A stretch of 64,000 nucleotides of DNA from Glutamicibacter soli (GTDB taxonomy: Bacteria; Actinomycetota; Actinomycetes; Actinomycetales; Micrococcaceae): positions 124,001-188,000 of the forward strand of contig NZ_POAF01000007.1 in NCBI RefSeq assembly GCF_003309065.1, read 5' to 3'. The notes under the pieces are model-generated. The model was not told where the DNA came from. It did no database searches and saw only the letters and a list, made by a program, of their open reading frames with translations. Each line of letters begins with the position of its first letter. Position 1 is the stretch's first letter. Both the position numbers and the translations under genes were made by a program. Below are positions 35,118-46,328 of this stretch, one piece after another.

Positions 35118-36647
35118 TTAGTAGGCTCCATCTGGCTTGATCATGACTTTAAAGGTGCGCCACACGATGCGCAGGTCGCTCAGAACCGTCCAGTTTTCTG
35201 CGTAGTACAGGTCCAGGCGGATGCTTTCGGCCCAATCCAGATTGGATCGTCCGCTGACCTGCCACAGCCCGGTGACGCCCGGCTTCAGGTACAGGCGACG
35301 GTGGTCGTGTCCCGTGTAGGCTTCGACTTCCTTGAACAGCGGCGGCCGCGGCCCGACGACCGACATCTCGCCGCGCAGGACGTTGATGAACTGGGGTAAT
35401 TCGTCGAGCGAGTGCTTGCGCAGCAGGCGACCGATGCGGGTCACCCGGGGGTCGTCCTTGAGCTTGAACAGCGGCCCTGCGCCCTCATTCTGGGCTTCGA
35501 GCTCCGCCAAGCGCTCCTCGGCGTTTTCCACCATTGACCGGAACTTGAGCATGTGGAACGGAAGCCCGTCCAGGCCTGCGCGTTCCTGCTTGTAGAAGAT
35601 CTTTCCCGGGCCGTCCAGGCGGATCAGCAAGGCGATGACGAGGAATACCGGGCTCAGGCCCAGCAGAGCCAGCGAGGCGAAAACGATGTCGAATCCGCGC
35701 TTGAGCAAGAACCGCCACCCGGTGAACCGGGCCAGCTCGACGTGCAGCAACGGCATTCCGTCGACCGGGCTGGTCCGCACCCGGCGGCTGGCGACGTTGG
35801 TGAGCGAGGAGACGACGATCAGCTTGGTGCCGGTCTTCTCCAAGCGCCATCCGAGTTCCTGCAACGCGGAGTTTCCTCCGGTCAGCGGGCCGGCCACCAC
35901 CACGGAGTCCGCTCCGTAGCGAAGGACCTCATCCTCGATGGCTCCGGTGTCGTAAGACAGCGGAAGCGTCGGATCTGCCATTCGAAGAACCTGCTCGGAG
36001 TCTTCGTCCTGTGCGCCGTCGAGCAGCACTCCCACCACGCGGTAGGCAGGGCCGGACTGCTTGGAGATCTGTCGAACCACGTACGGCGCGTCCTTGATCT
36101 GTCCGTACACCAGCACGTTGCTCAGCGCGAAGCCGCGCTGGCGCTGCCGCGCCAGCCATTGCCGCCAGCCCCAACGCCCCAGGAGCAGCGCTCCGAGGCC
36201 AACCGGCAGGCTCAGCAGGATGAACAACCTGTAGTCCAGGTTTCCAGTGATGAGGGCGATCAGCCCAATGCCGCCGGCCACTGCTGCGGTTGCGTAGACC
36301 AGGAATTTGTATTCCTGCATGCCTACGGCAATCCGTCCGGCAGCGCGGGTCTGGAAGAAGACCAGGCTGAGAATCCAGGCCAGTGCTACGACGGCCCCGG
36401 TCAGCGCGAAGTGCTGCGACAGCTGCTGGGCTTCAGGATTCAGCTGGCCACCGGCCAGGACGAAAACCTCCGGCAGGATGCTGGCTACGGCGATGATGAC
36501 AAAATCGGTGACGGCAAGGCGTCGAACGTAGCGACGCCCGTCGACTGCTGCGGTTGATGCTGCTGCCGGCTCTGCCGGGCGGGTTGCACCGAAGAGCTTC
36601 GATGATCCAAAGTTATTGCTTTCAAGGCGTCCGCTAATCTGCGACAT
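35118..36647 (-). CDS. Polyprenyl-phosphate phosphoglycosyltransferase (initiating sugar transferase)
   Basis: A 509-residue membrane protein with about five TM segments in the first 310 residues and a CoA-binding-like middle. A bacterial sugar transferase domain follows at about 310-509: KQERAGLDG, FRSM, KLKDDPRVTRIGRLLRK, DELPQ, SVVGPRPP, LKPGVTGLWQVSGRS. It attaches the first sugar phosphate to undecaprenyl phosphate and starts the repeat unit. It is the first gene of the minus-strand operon. A 24-codon ORF ends at its start (TAATG). The promoter region upstream holds inverted CGAGTG/CACTCG sites. Confidence 0.9.
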   Translation of the reverse strand: MSQISGRLESNNFGSSKLFGATRPAEPAAASTAAVDGRRYVRRLAVTDFVIIAVASILPEVFVLAGGQLNPEAQQLSQHFALTGAVVALAWILSLVFFQTRAAGRIAVGMQEYKFLVYATAAVAGGIGLIALITGNLDYRLFILLSLPVGLGALLLGRWGWRQWLARQRQRGFALSNVLVYGQIKDAPYVVRQISKQSGPAYRVVGVLLDGAQDEDSEQVLRMADPTLPLSYDTGAIEDEVLRYGADSVVVAGPLTGGNSALQELGWRLEKTGTKLIVVSSLTNVASRRVRTSPVDGMPLLHVELARFTGWRFLLKRGFDIVFASLALLGLSPVFLVIALLIRLDGPGKIFYKQERAGLDGLPFHMLKFRSMVENAEERLAELEAQNEGAGPLFKLKDDPRVTRIGRLLRKHSLDELPQFINVLRGEMSVVGPRPPLFKEVEAYTGHDHRRLYLKPGVTGLWQVSGRSNLDWAESIRLDLYYAENWTVLSDLRIVWRTFKVMIKPDGAY

Positions 36648-36721
36648 TACCGTACCCCGCTACCTGCGAAGATTCCGTTGCGCGGGCGCAGGCGCGTGAA
36701 AGCCCCCCAAAAAATACACAT
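36647..36721 (-). CDS. Short upstream ORF (24 aa) overlapping the initiating transferase start
   Basis: ATG 36721 follows TTTTTGGGGGATTGCACGAT and opens MCIFWGAFTRLRPRNG...GVR. Its TAA shares an A with ATG 36647 (TAATG). Together with the two similar ORFs at 5415-5525 and 22609-22710 it suggests translational coupling in leaders of key polysaccharide genes. The peptide has no match I know. Confidence 0.4.
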   Translation of the reverse strand: MCIFWGAFTRLRPRNGIFAGSGVR

Positions 36722-36832
36722 ATCGTGCAATCCCCCAAAAAGATGCAAATTCCCCAGTTGAGAGCCGCTTCCCCTTGCGTAGTCCCGCAGCTCTCGTTGA
36801 TCCGAGCTTATGACGCAAGGTACTTAGTCGCA

Positions 36833-36891
36833 CGAGTGGAGGAACACTCGAATCCTGTGAAGAAACCTTGAGAAGGTACTCGTCTGATACC
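36833..36891. promoter_or_regulatory. Candidate operators CGAGTG-N6-CACTCG and TACTCGTCTGATACC
   Basis: CGAGTG (36833-36838) and CACTCG (36845-36850) form a perfect inverted repeat; CACTCGAAT is a near match of TACTCGAAA. TACTCG (36877-36882) runs into GTCTGATACC (36882-36891), which is identical to 3195-3204. These lie in the promoter region of the main polysaccharide operon and probably bind the same regulator as the other TACTCG sites. Confidence 0.45.
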
Positions 36892-36931
36892 TAGGAGATA
36901 CCTAGAGAACACTTGCGCCGCTAAATACCGT

Positions 36932-36988
36932 TAAATACAAAACAGGTCCCATACCAGTGATCGGGGGAGATCCGGTATGAGACCTGTT
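36932..36988 (-). terminator. Rho-independent terminator or leader hairpin
   Basis: Arms aacaggtcccatacc (36941-36955) and ggtatgagacctgtt (36974-36988) pair over 15 bp, with a G-U pair on the minus strand. An inner GATC/GATC stem extends it. On the minus strand it is followed by TTTTGTATTT. It would end transcripts from the LAL regulator genes before the polysaccharide operon, or act as a leader attenuator. Confidence 0.65.
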
Positions 36989-36996
36989 TCGCATAA

Positions 36997-37051
36997 GGGG
37001 CGAACGGTTGCGCTGGGGGGTAATCCTTGCGGATTCGCTAACCGCCGCCCC
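36997..37051 (-). other. Structured RNA-like element with a GNRA tetraloop
   Basis: On the minus strand GGGGCG (37051-37046) pairs with CGCCCC (37002-36997), then GGTT-a-GCG with CGCAACC, then a side hairpin AATCC-GCAA-GGATT with a GNRA loop. It lies directly before the terminator-like hairpin. It contains GGCGGTTAGCG, one base different in length from the ops core GGCGGTAGCG of Gram-negative polysaccharide leaders, which may be coincidence. No known riboswitch class was recognised. Confidence 0.4.
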
Positions 37052-37227
37052 GTCTAAGGGAAGGAGTCCTCAGGGATATTAACCACGTGCATGGTCCCCA
37101 GTTCTCTCGTGGACAGTCCAGGATCCATGGATCCGGCGCTGCTCCCTAACAATAGAGACTACTGAAACCCGATAATCCTCCGCACGCGTGTTTCTTACTT
37201 CAAGATTGCTTGAAACACGTAGTCAGC

Positions 37228-39900
37228 TTACTGGGCTGTCCCAAAATCAAGTTCGGCGACGACCAGCTCGGAGCGTTCGGAAATACCCAGCTTCGAGAAG
37301 ACCCTGTAAAGATGGCCCTCAACCGTACGCTGGGAAACAGTTAACACGCGCGCGATTTGCGCATTGTTTTTTCCTGACAGCGCCAACTGGACGATCTCTG
37401 CCTCCCGAGCGGTCAGCTCGGTCAGCGCGAGAGCACGCGCAACATATTTGTTCGGATTGATCCGTTGCTCGTTAACTACTCGCGATGCCTGGCGAAGCAG
37501 GGTTCCGCACGTACGCGACTCCCCCGCCTCCGAATAGCGCACCGCAGCACGTGCCAGCGCTTCGACGCCAATGAGCACTTCCTGGCTTCTGAACGCCTTC
37601 TGGGCGAGCTCTTCCAACGGCTGAGGCTCGCTCTGGGCGCGATACTTGCTCAGCTGCAGCAGGAGCTGCGACTTCGTGCCTTCGTGTTCATCGCAGAGCT
37701 CAATCAGGCGTCTGAGGTCCTTGCTGCCGGCAAGTTCTTCATCTGGCAGATGCGAAATCTTGTGGGCCAGAGCCATCCGTTCGAAAACAGGGAAGTCCTT
37801 GAGCTTCTCACTGCCTTGGGGCCTGCCGATTGTCGCGGCAGAAGCCCTGGCGAAGACTCGCTGGCGCGACGGGGTCTCCCCCATGAGCTCAGGCGGCTCT
37901 GGTTTGCTTTCCAGAGCTCCGGAAGCCGTGCCTGTCCCGAGACTTCCCCCAAGCTCATGAGCCATCGCGTGCAGGTTTCTCGCGAACGTCAGCACCTGGG
38001 CGGGATCTCCGAATCGCAACTCCGTGACCGCCTCCGCAAACCTGCGAAGGGCAGACTGGTTGCGTCCCTGCAACAGGTCGGAAAGACCCAGCATCAGAAC
38101 TACGGCACCTTGGTGTTGTACACCGAAGCGTTCTCCGCCGTAGCGATAGGTGTCCAGCAGTTGCTGCGCTTTCTGGTTCTCCCCCAGCTGCAACAGGTTC
38201 CAGCACTGCAAGAACATCAGACGAGTTTCATACAGCGCCCGGGTCTTCGGGGCATCGGCGATCAACTCGATGGCTTCCTGGGCGATGGACAGCGCTCGCT
38301 CGGAGTGCCCCACAACGCTTTCGGCGTCGCAGTACATCAAGCGGGCAATGATTTGGCCTTCGTCCGGGAAATTTGGATCATTGATGATCCGCTCGAATTC
38401 CTTGGCCTCGGGGAACTGTCCGTCGATCGAGTTCACCCGCACCCACAGGTCCAGAAGTTGCTGTGCGAATTGCTGGTCCATCACGGCCTTCGCCGATTCG
38501 GCATCGGAGGGAAGGCTCGACACCCATTCCTTCCACTGCTGGATGTAGTCGCGCATCAAGGGCAGGTTGTTGCCCAGATTAGTGACGACGACCAGCAGCT
38601 GGCTGAAGGCCGAGGTCAGCAGGTGAGGCGCTTTGGCCGTTCCGACGAACCTCAGCAGGATGTTTCGCGCTGACTCGAACCGTCCCAAGCCGAGCAGTAC
38701 ATCCGCTTCGAACAGTGCACCGTGGCCGCTCGAATGGGCAACGTTTCCGGCACGGCAAAGTTCCCATGCCAACGGATAGTTGCCCTCATCCAAGGCAGAT
38801 GATGCAGCATCCAGAATCCGCTCAGTTGGGAAGGATTGTCCCACTTCGAGGCCCCAGAGCACGTGCGACGCTGACTGTTCCATACCCAGTTCACTCGTGC
38901 ACTGCTGCCATGAATCGTACAGCTCCGCACTTCGCTGCGCAGGAACCATCAGGCGCAGCACCCGGCGGTGAAGCTCGGAGGCCAACGCCACGGTGTCGTC
39001 CGGCAGCTCATGCAGCTGGCCGGCGTCAATCATCCGACGGTACTCAAGCCGTCCGCCGTCGAGAACGAGCTTAGGCGCCGGTCCGCCCAAGGCCAATAGT
39101 TCCAGCGTGCGCCGTTCGTCTTCGGTGCTCAACCGTTGGATCTCGCTGACAAGATTCGTCAGCCGCGAGTCAACACCGATGGTGTCCTGGCTCAGGAGCC
39201 AGATGCCCTGTGGTGCGCTGGGACCGTAGTCCATTTCCTTGTCCTGGATCAGCAATCCCTGTTCCAAGCTTGAAGCGATCAGGGCCTCGACGAAGCTCGG
39301 GTTGCCTCCCGACAGCCGGTGGATCGTCCCGACAGAGCTTTCGCTGAGGGTGCCCCCGAGCATGGATTCAGCAACGGTCCGGATTCCTGAAACATCCAGC
39401 GGCTGCACAACGATCGTCGACATCAACGGCGACTGGGCCAGCTGCCCCACGATCGATTCCGATTCCAAGACGCCTGCGCCGAGCGCGATGAGCTTGATTG
39501 CCGCGTTCTCCATCAGGGTTGAAAGCACGAAACAACTCTGGGCATCCAGGTACTGTGCGTCTTCGACAACAACAATCCGCGGCTGGTCGCTATCAGGCAC
39601 GCTGGCCAGTACGTGGTTGATCTCGCGCAGCACCTGCACAGGTTCGTCCACTGAAGCCAACGCGTCAAGATACGGCGACAATACCCCGTAGGGAACCGCA
39701 GCAAGCGTCGGGCTGCAGTAAAGCGTCATTGCGGGCTCGCTGAGCCCGGTGCTGGTCATGACCGCGTCAACCAGGCTGGTCTTTCCCATGCCCACGCCGC
39801 CGAGAACCAAGGCACCGCTTGGTTCCGGCGTGCTGACCACGTGCAGCAGGTCCTGGTACTCGCTGGATTTACGTCGGCTCTTGTAGTCTATTGCGTTCAC
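37228..39900 (-). CDS. LuxR family (LAL-type) transcriptional regulator, regulator 2
   Basis: An 890-residue regulator with an intact NTPase domain: Walker A GGVGMGKTS (34-42) and Walker B IVVVEDAQYLD (109-119). A long helical, TPR-like middle follows, and the C-terminal 62 residues are a LuxR helix-turn-helix (LTAREAEIVQLALSG, NNAQIARVLTVSQRTVEGHLY). The GTG start at 39900 overlaps the TGA of regulator 3 (GTGA), so both are made from one mRNA. It is the only one of the three regulators with a canonical Walker A. It probably senses a ligand or partner and controls envelope polysaccharide genes. Confidence 0.85.
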   Translation of the reverse strand: MNAIDYKSRRKSSEYQDLLHVVSTPEPSGALVLGGVGMGKTSLVDAVMTSTGLSEPAMTLYCSPTLAAVPYGVLSPYLDALASVDEPVQVLREINHVLASVPDSDQPRIVVVEDAQYLDAQSCFVLSTLMENAAIKLIALGAGVLESESIVGQLAQSPLMSTIVVQPLDVSGIRTVAESMLGGTLSESSVGTIHRLSGGNPSFVEALIASSLEQGLLIQDKEMDYGPSAPQGIWLLSQDTIGVDSRLTNLVSEIQRLSTEDERRTLELLALGGPAPKLVLDGGRLEYRRMIDAGQLHELPDDTVALASELHRRVLRLMVPAQRSAELYDSWQQCTSELGMEQSASHVLWGLEVGQSFPTERILDAASSALDEGNYPLAWELCRAGNVAHSSGHGALFEADVLLGLGRFESARNILLRFVGTAKAPHLLTSAFSQLLVVVTNLGNNLPLMRDYIQQWKEWVSSLPSDAESAKAVMDQQFAQQLLDLWVRVNSIDGQFPEAKEFERIINDPNFPDEGQIIARLMYCDAESVVGHSERALSIAQEAIELIADAPKTRALYETRLMFLQCWNLLQLGENQKAQQLLDTYRYGGERFGVQHQGAVVLMLGLSDLLQGRNQSALRRFAEAVTELRFGDPAQVLTFARNLHAMAHELGGSLGTGTASGALESKPEPPELMGETPSRQRVFARASAATIGRPQGSEKLKDFPVFERMALAHKISHLPDEELAGSKDLRRLIELCDEHEGTKSQLLLQLSKYRAQSEPQPLEELAQKAFRSQEVLIGVEALARAAVRYSEAGESRTCGTLLRQASRVVNEQRINPNKYVARALALTELTAREAEIVQLALSGKNNAQIARVLTVSQRTVEGHLYRVFSKLGISERSELVVAELDFGTAQ

Positions 39901-42524
39901 AGCTGTCCCGCCGCACGTCGGCTGGCACGATCAAGTGCAGTCAGTTCTTGCCTATTGCGAACCTGAAGCTTCGAATACACCTGGTACAGGTGCCCTTCAA
40001 CGGTCCGAATTGAAACGCCGTTGATGCGGGCAATTTCAAGGTTCGTTTTCCCCGAGATCGCCAGCAACGCGATCTGCGACTCGCGCTTCGTCAGGTCTCC
40101 GGCCCACGTTGGGGCACCGGTCTTCCCAGATGCCAGCGCATCGGACCTGCTGTTGTCAGCGAGGTACGCAGGACGCTTGACAGTGCCCACGAGCTTTGCC
40201 AACTTCCGCTGGTCCTTGGTTGTCAATGACGAAACCAGTGCATTGCCGGATACCGCACCCATCAGAATATGTCCGGAAGCCACCAGATTGCGAAGCACCG
40301 CAAAAAGGTCCGCCGATTCTCCATGGTGCTTCTCCGAAAGCTCCGCGTACATTTCAGCCGTAGCCCCTTGGCAGTTTGCGGCCACCGCGCCCAAACGGGA
40401 ATCGGGATCCGCATAGCCCAGCCGAAGCGCGCAGGCCAACGCGCCCATCTCCAGGGTGAGGTAGCCGCCAGCTCGGGACTTATCGGCAAATGACATCAAC
40501 TTCGCAATCGCCTGTTCAGGCGATCCGATGAGGGCCAGGCTCATGGCCGAAAAGACTTCGGCCACCCAACTGTGAAAGTTCACCTGCGACGAGGTCGAGA
40601 TGTCGTCCTGTTCCTGACTGAGCAGTTCCGTCGCCTCGCTCCGTCGCCCCAGGACCATCAGCGAATGGGAAACCACGGCTTCCATCGCAATCTTCCCTGC
40701 GGTTTCTTCCTGCTGGCGCGCCTGAGACAGGCACGGTTCAAGAATTTTCAGAGCACGTTCGTGATCACTTTGCAGTGCGAACAGGATGCCCCGTGCACTC
40801 TCGGCCCGGGCGATCAGCTGCGGATATGCAAATTTCCCCGCCGCGAGTTCTGTCGCCCTGACGAGCGCCTCGGAATATTTTCCGCACAGCATTTCAGTCA
40901 TGAGCAGCTGCTCTTCGATCTCTGCCAGGTCTTCGGCGCACATTCCCCCGTAGGAAGCCATTCCCAGGCGGCGGTTTCGCAGCTCGTTGCCGATATGGTC
41001 GACAACTGTCTGGGCGTCCGTCTGGCGTGCGCGCGCCGCGCAATTCGTCGACTGCAGGGCCATGGCACGCAAGTGCAGTCCCCGGGTCATCCACCCCTTC
41101 AGCTGCGCCGGAGTGTCGTCGATATGGCAGTCTTCCGACCCTGCATTAACTTCTGCCTGGGCAGAATCAACCAGCTGGGTAAGCAAGTCGAGCTCTTGCT
41201 GGGCGCGCAACAGCCGGTCCTGGGACCATGCATCATCAATGGCAGCCAGAAGGTTCTCGTGTGCAAGCCGGATGAGGCTCACGGCAACCGGGACGTCCCC
41301 CTGCTGAAGCAATGCGCCAATGTGCAACTTCAGAATTCGGATCCGGGCGAACGGCGCCACAACCCATTTCCCGCTGGCGTATCCGCTGCGCGAATACTCT
41401 TCAGCGATGTCGAGCAACGTGGAGTTTTGCCCCAGATCCGACAATAACGACATCGCCGAAAGTGCCACGGCGGTCTCTGGATCCTTGTGCAGGTGTGCCA
41501 CGACTTCGTTGCTGCGACGCTCCATCTCCGGATCGATGTTCTGCCGAAGCATCAGGCGCAGCAATGGAACCGCAATCATGACGCGGTGGTCCGCCTGCGG
41601 CACGACCTTCACGTGGTCCTTGGCGATCAACTGATCCATGGCCTTGGTCTGTTCTGCACGGTGCACCATGTCTCGGGAGACTGCACCACCCATGGCCAGT
41701 GCATACAAGAGTACTCGTTCGGAATCTTCAAGCCCCGAGGTCATGGAATTGAACATGGTCTGCACTGCAGGACCATTGCCAAGGTCCAGATCCCGAAGAA
41801 CCCAGGTTCCGGACTCCTGGCTCAGCTGTCCGTTGGCAATCCAGATCCGCGCCAGCTTGAGAATCAATCCGCGGTTGCTGTCGGCGAGATACTGCAACGT
41901 CGAAGCAGCGAAGGCGGAGATTGGCCCTTGAAGCTCGGACTCCAGAAATGCCCGCGTCTCCAAGGTGCTCATCCGGCTGATGCTTACATGCTCCATCTGC
42001 CCGGTACGGAACAACGAAAGCAGATCCTGTGGAAGGTCCTGGATTTCGTCGCAGATGACGATGAGCTTGATCTTGTGCATCGCAGCAAGCTGGGCAAGCA
42101 ACGAGCCGGATTCCTCATCGATGAGCTCTGGCTTGCCGAGCAAGACCACGGATGGCTTGCCATCCGGGCACAGTGCCCGCGCAAGCCCATGCACGAGTTC
42201 GTGCCGGCTCGGCTGTTCAGCTGTTTCAAGCTGCGCCAGCAGGAAGGCCAGAACGCCCATGGGCATCTTTTGCCCGAAGCTGCTCCCGTTGAGCCGAATA
42301 AGTTTTTGCGGATCAATAAGTTGGCTGTGCGCAGCTTCCACGCTTGCACGGCGCCCGCTGCCCGATGGTCCGGAGACTACCGCTCCGGACTTTGCAGGAT
42401 TCTCTAGGATCCTGCCGATCTCGGTAATTGCATCGGTTGGAGTTGCGACCAATGCGTTGGTCTCGCCCCAGAGCCTGCGTGAATTCCGAGTATCGTCCCC
42501 GATAAGTACTCTCGAGTACTCCAT
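39897..42524 (-). CDS. LuxR family (LAL-type) transcriptional regulator, regulator 3, degenerate Walker A
   Basis: An 875-residue homolog of regulators 1 and 2 with the same C-terminal helix-turn-helix (LTKRESQIALLAISG, TNLEIARINGVSIRTVEGHLY). Its Walker A reads GPSGSGRRA (52-60): the catalytic lysine is arginine. Walker B (KLIVICDEIQDLP) is partly kept. ATP hydrolysis is therefore doubtful and it may work as a partner of regulator 2, whose gene overlaps it by four bases. The first codons contain the inverted repeat AGTACTC-tc-GAGTACT, a possible autoregulatory site. A candidate -10 (TAGGAT) lies near 42600 on the minus strand. Confidence 0.85.
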   Translation of the reverse strand: MEYSRVLIGDDTRNSRRLWGETNALVATPTDAITEIGRILENPAKSGAVVSGPSGSGRRASVEAAHSQLIDPQKLIRLNGSSFGQKMPMGVLAFLLAQLETAEQPSRHELVHGLARALCPDGKPSVVLLGKPELIDEESGSLLAQLAAMHKIKLIVICDEIQDLPQDLLSLFRTGQMEHVSISRMSTLETRAFLESELQGPISAFAASTLQYLADSNRGLILKLARIWIANGQLSQESGTWVLRDLDLGNGPAVQTMFNSMTSGLEDSERVLLYALAMGGAVSRDMVHRAEQTKAMDQLIAKDHVKVVPQADHRVMIAVPLLRLMLRQNIDPEMERRSNEVVAHLHKDPETAVALSAMSLLSDLGQNSTLLDIAEEYSRSGYASGKWVVAPFARIRILKLHIGALLQQGDVPVAVSLIRLAHENLLAAIDDAWSQDRLLRAQQELDLLTQLVDSAQAEVNAGSEDCHIDDTPAQLKGWMTRGLHLRAMALQSTNCAARARQTDAQTVVDHIGNELRNRRLGMASYGGMCAEDLAEIEEQLLMTEMLCGKYSEALVRATELAAGKFAYPQLIARAESARGILFALQSDHERALKILEPCLSQARQQEETAGKIAMEAVVSHSLMVLGRRSEATELLSQEQDDISTSSQVNFHSWVAEVFSAMSLALIGSPEQAIAKLMSFADKSRAGGYLTLEMGALACALRLGYADPDSRLGAVAANCQGATAEMYAELSEKHHGESADLFAVLRNLVASGHILMGAVSGNALVSSLTTKDQRKLAKLVGTVKRPAYLADNSRSDALASGKTGAPTWAGDLTKRESQIALLAISGKTNLEIARINGVSIRTVEGHLYQVYSKLQVRNRQELTALDRASRRAAGQL
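42505..42520. promoter_or_regulatory. Inverted repeat AGTACTC-tc-GAGTACT in the first codons of LAL regulator 3
   Basis: A perfect 7-bp inverted repeat with a two-base centre, plus another GAGTA at 42488-42492. It is built from the same TACTC/GAGTA half-sites seen in promoter regions at 1.1, 3.2, 36.8 and 45.4 kb. Two CAAGTA boxes spaced exactly 22 bp (42654 and 42676) lie upstream. Autoregulation is the inferred role. Confidence 0.35.
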
Positions 42525-42864
42525 TTAAAAACCGCCCCAATCGGTTCATTCCCCAAATATGACTGCGGATGGATCCCCCGACCAATCCGCGTGTTTTCAT
42601 CCTAGGCTCGCAGTAGATAAAAATCACCATATTTCAGGCCGCTGCGGCAATTCCAAGTACAACTACGCGATAAATCAAGTACTAGTGCACCGAAGCCCCG
42701 AAACCTCTGAATTTGGCGGACGCCCTCGCGATAAGGTCCTGACTAGAAGATTTGTAACTTCCATCAAGTTTGCGAACCCTTCTTTTACTTGCGCGCTGTC
42801 ACGAATCCCTCGAACACAGGACGACTTACTCGTTATTTACTGAGTTACGTGGTGTGTCCGATAG
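42525..42864. other. Intergenic region between rmlCD and the LAL regulator operon
   Basis: No gene. On the minus strand a TAGGAT -10-like box lies near 42600 and TTTGGGGAATG near 42555. CAAGTA occurs at 42654-42659 and 42676-42681, and TACTCG at 42827-42832. No terminator for rmlCD was recognised. Confidence 0.45.
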
Positions 42865-45326
<2,462 letters not shown>

Positions 45327-45365
45327 CTAACCAGCAATACGCGCGTGATGTGCAGACCTAGAGAA

Positions 45366-45383
45366 TTTCGAGTACGGATACTC
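45366..45383. promoter_or_regulatory. Inverted repeat GAGTA-cgga-TACTC between rmlB and rmlA
   Basis: TTTCGAGTA (45366-45374) is the reverse complement of the TACTCGAAA seen at 1109 and 3217. With TACTC (45379-45383) it makes a perfect 5-bp inverted repeat. It lies between the divergent rmlB and rmlA start sites and could control both. Confidence 0.5.
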
Positions 45384-45397
45384 TGACAACCAGTATT

Positions 45398-45420
45398 GCG
45401 CCGTTGCTAGGCTCGACTCA
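45398..45420 (+). promoter_or_regulatory. Leaderless promoter of rmlA (TAGGCT six bases before ATG)
   Basis: TAGGCT is followed by cgactc and then ATG 45420, so transcription should begin at or next to the A of the start codon. A CTGACA -35-like box lies 19 bases upstream of it. No Shine-Dalgarno sequence is present, in keeping with leaderless translation common in actinobacteria. Confidence 0.5.
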
Positions 45421-46328
45421 TGAGGGGAATCATACTTGCTGGGGGAACTGGGTCGCGCTTGCACCCAATTACGAAGGGCATTTCAAAACAACTGGTGCCG
45501 GTCTTTGATAAGCCCATGATTTACTACCCGCTATCTACATTGATGCTGGCTGGTATTCGGGACATTCTGATCATTACGACGCCTCAGGACGAGGCCCAAT
45601 TTCGAGACTTGCTCGGCGATGGTTCGCAGTTCGGGATCGAGCTTAGCTACAAGGTGCAGCCAAAACCGGAGGGGCTGGCACAGGCGTTCATTATCGGTGC
45701 CGAACACATCGGGGACGAGTCTGTTGCCCTGGTCCTGGGAGACAACATCTTCCACGGACCGGGCTTCGGCACGCAGCTGCGGAAATATGTAGACCAGCCG
45801 GGGGCCACGGTGTTCGGATACTGGGTCAAGGATCCGCGGGCCTATGGTGTGGTGGAATTCGACGAATTCCACCGAGCGATCTCGCTGGAGGAAAAGCCGG
45901 CAGAACCGAAGAGCCACTACGCAGTGCCGGGGTTGTACTTCTACGACAATTCCGTGGTCGGCAAGGCGCAAACGCTTGCGCCTTCACCGCGTGGCGAATT
46001 GGAAATCACGGACATCAACCGCCTGTATCTCGACGAGGGAAACCTGAATGTGAATGTCCTCGCGCGGGGCACCGCGTGGCTGGACACCGGGACTTTCGAG
46101 TCGCTGAACGACGCGTCCAATTTCATTCGTACCGTCGAGGCACGGCAAGGCTTGAAAATCGGCGCACCGGAAGAAGTCGCCTGGCGTCAGGGGTTCATCG
46201 ATGACGCCCATCTGCGCGGTCTGGCCGTCGCGCTGGGCAAGAGCGGCTACGGCGATTATCTCAATGAGCTGCTCGATCACAGCTTCGCAGACCCATATCA
46301 TGCGGCCACGGATCCGCTCGGCGTCTAG
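45420..46328 (+). CDS. rmlA: Glucose-1-phosphate thymidylyltransferase
   Basis: A 302-residue enzyme with the nucleotidyltransferase signature [18 protein letters not shown] at the N-terminus and [17 protein letters not shown]. The GDNIF motif ([10 protein letters not shown]) holds the metal-binding aspartate. It makes dTDP-glucose from glucose-1-phosphate and dTTP, the first rhamnose step. It lies alone, divergent from rmlB. The start is probably leaderless, since -10 box TAGGCT ends six bases upstream. Length and motifs are standard for RmlA. Confidence 0.95.
   Translation: MRGIILAGGTGSRLHPITKGISKQLVPVFDKPMIYYPLSTLMLAGIRDILIITTPQDEAQFRDLLGDGSQFGIELSYKVQPKPEGLAQAFIIGAEHIGDESVALVLGDNIFHGPGFGTQLRKYVDQPGATVFGYWVKDPRAYGVVEFDEFHRAISLEEKPAEPKSHYAVPGLYFYDNSVVGKAQTLAPSPRGELEITDINRLYLDEGNLNVNVLARGTAWLDTGTFESLNDASNFIRTVEARQGLKIGAPEEVAWRQGFIDDAHLRGLAVALGKSGYGDYLNELLDHSFADPYHAATDPLGV

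Larger units (their letters stand above)
36722..37227. other. Regulatory intergenic region with operators, a terminator and a structured element
   Basis: It separates the LAL regulator operon (ending at 37228) from the 10-gene polysaccharide operon starting at 36647, both on the minus strand. It contains GGTACTCGTCTGATACC (36875-36891), two direct GATACCTAG repeats (36887-36908), CGAGTG-N6-CACTCG (36833-36850), a terminator (36932-36988), a GNRA-capped stem (36997-37051) and further palindromes (GGATCCATGGATCC near 37122-37135). No ORF of note is present besides the short one at 36647-36721. Confidence 0.6.

Noticed and set aside
36960-37110. A cyclic-di-AMP (ydaO-type) riboswitch on the plus strand
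   Set aside because: Some short stretches (GGTAATCC, GCTAACC) looked similar, but the order of conserved blocks does not fit and no plus-strand gene lies downstream.
37188-37227. A strong terminator right after LAL regulator 2
   Set aside because: CGTGTTTC/GAAACACG can pair, but the stem is only 8 bp with a large loop and no T-run; the hairpin at 36932-36988 fits better.
45984-46301. Minus-strand frames inside rmlA
   Set aside because: They are complementary to conserved RmlA codons and have no independent support.
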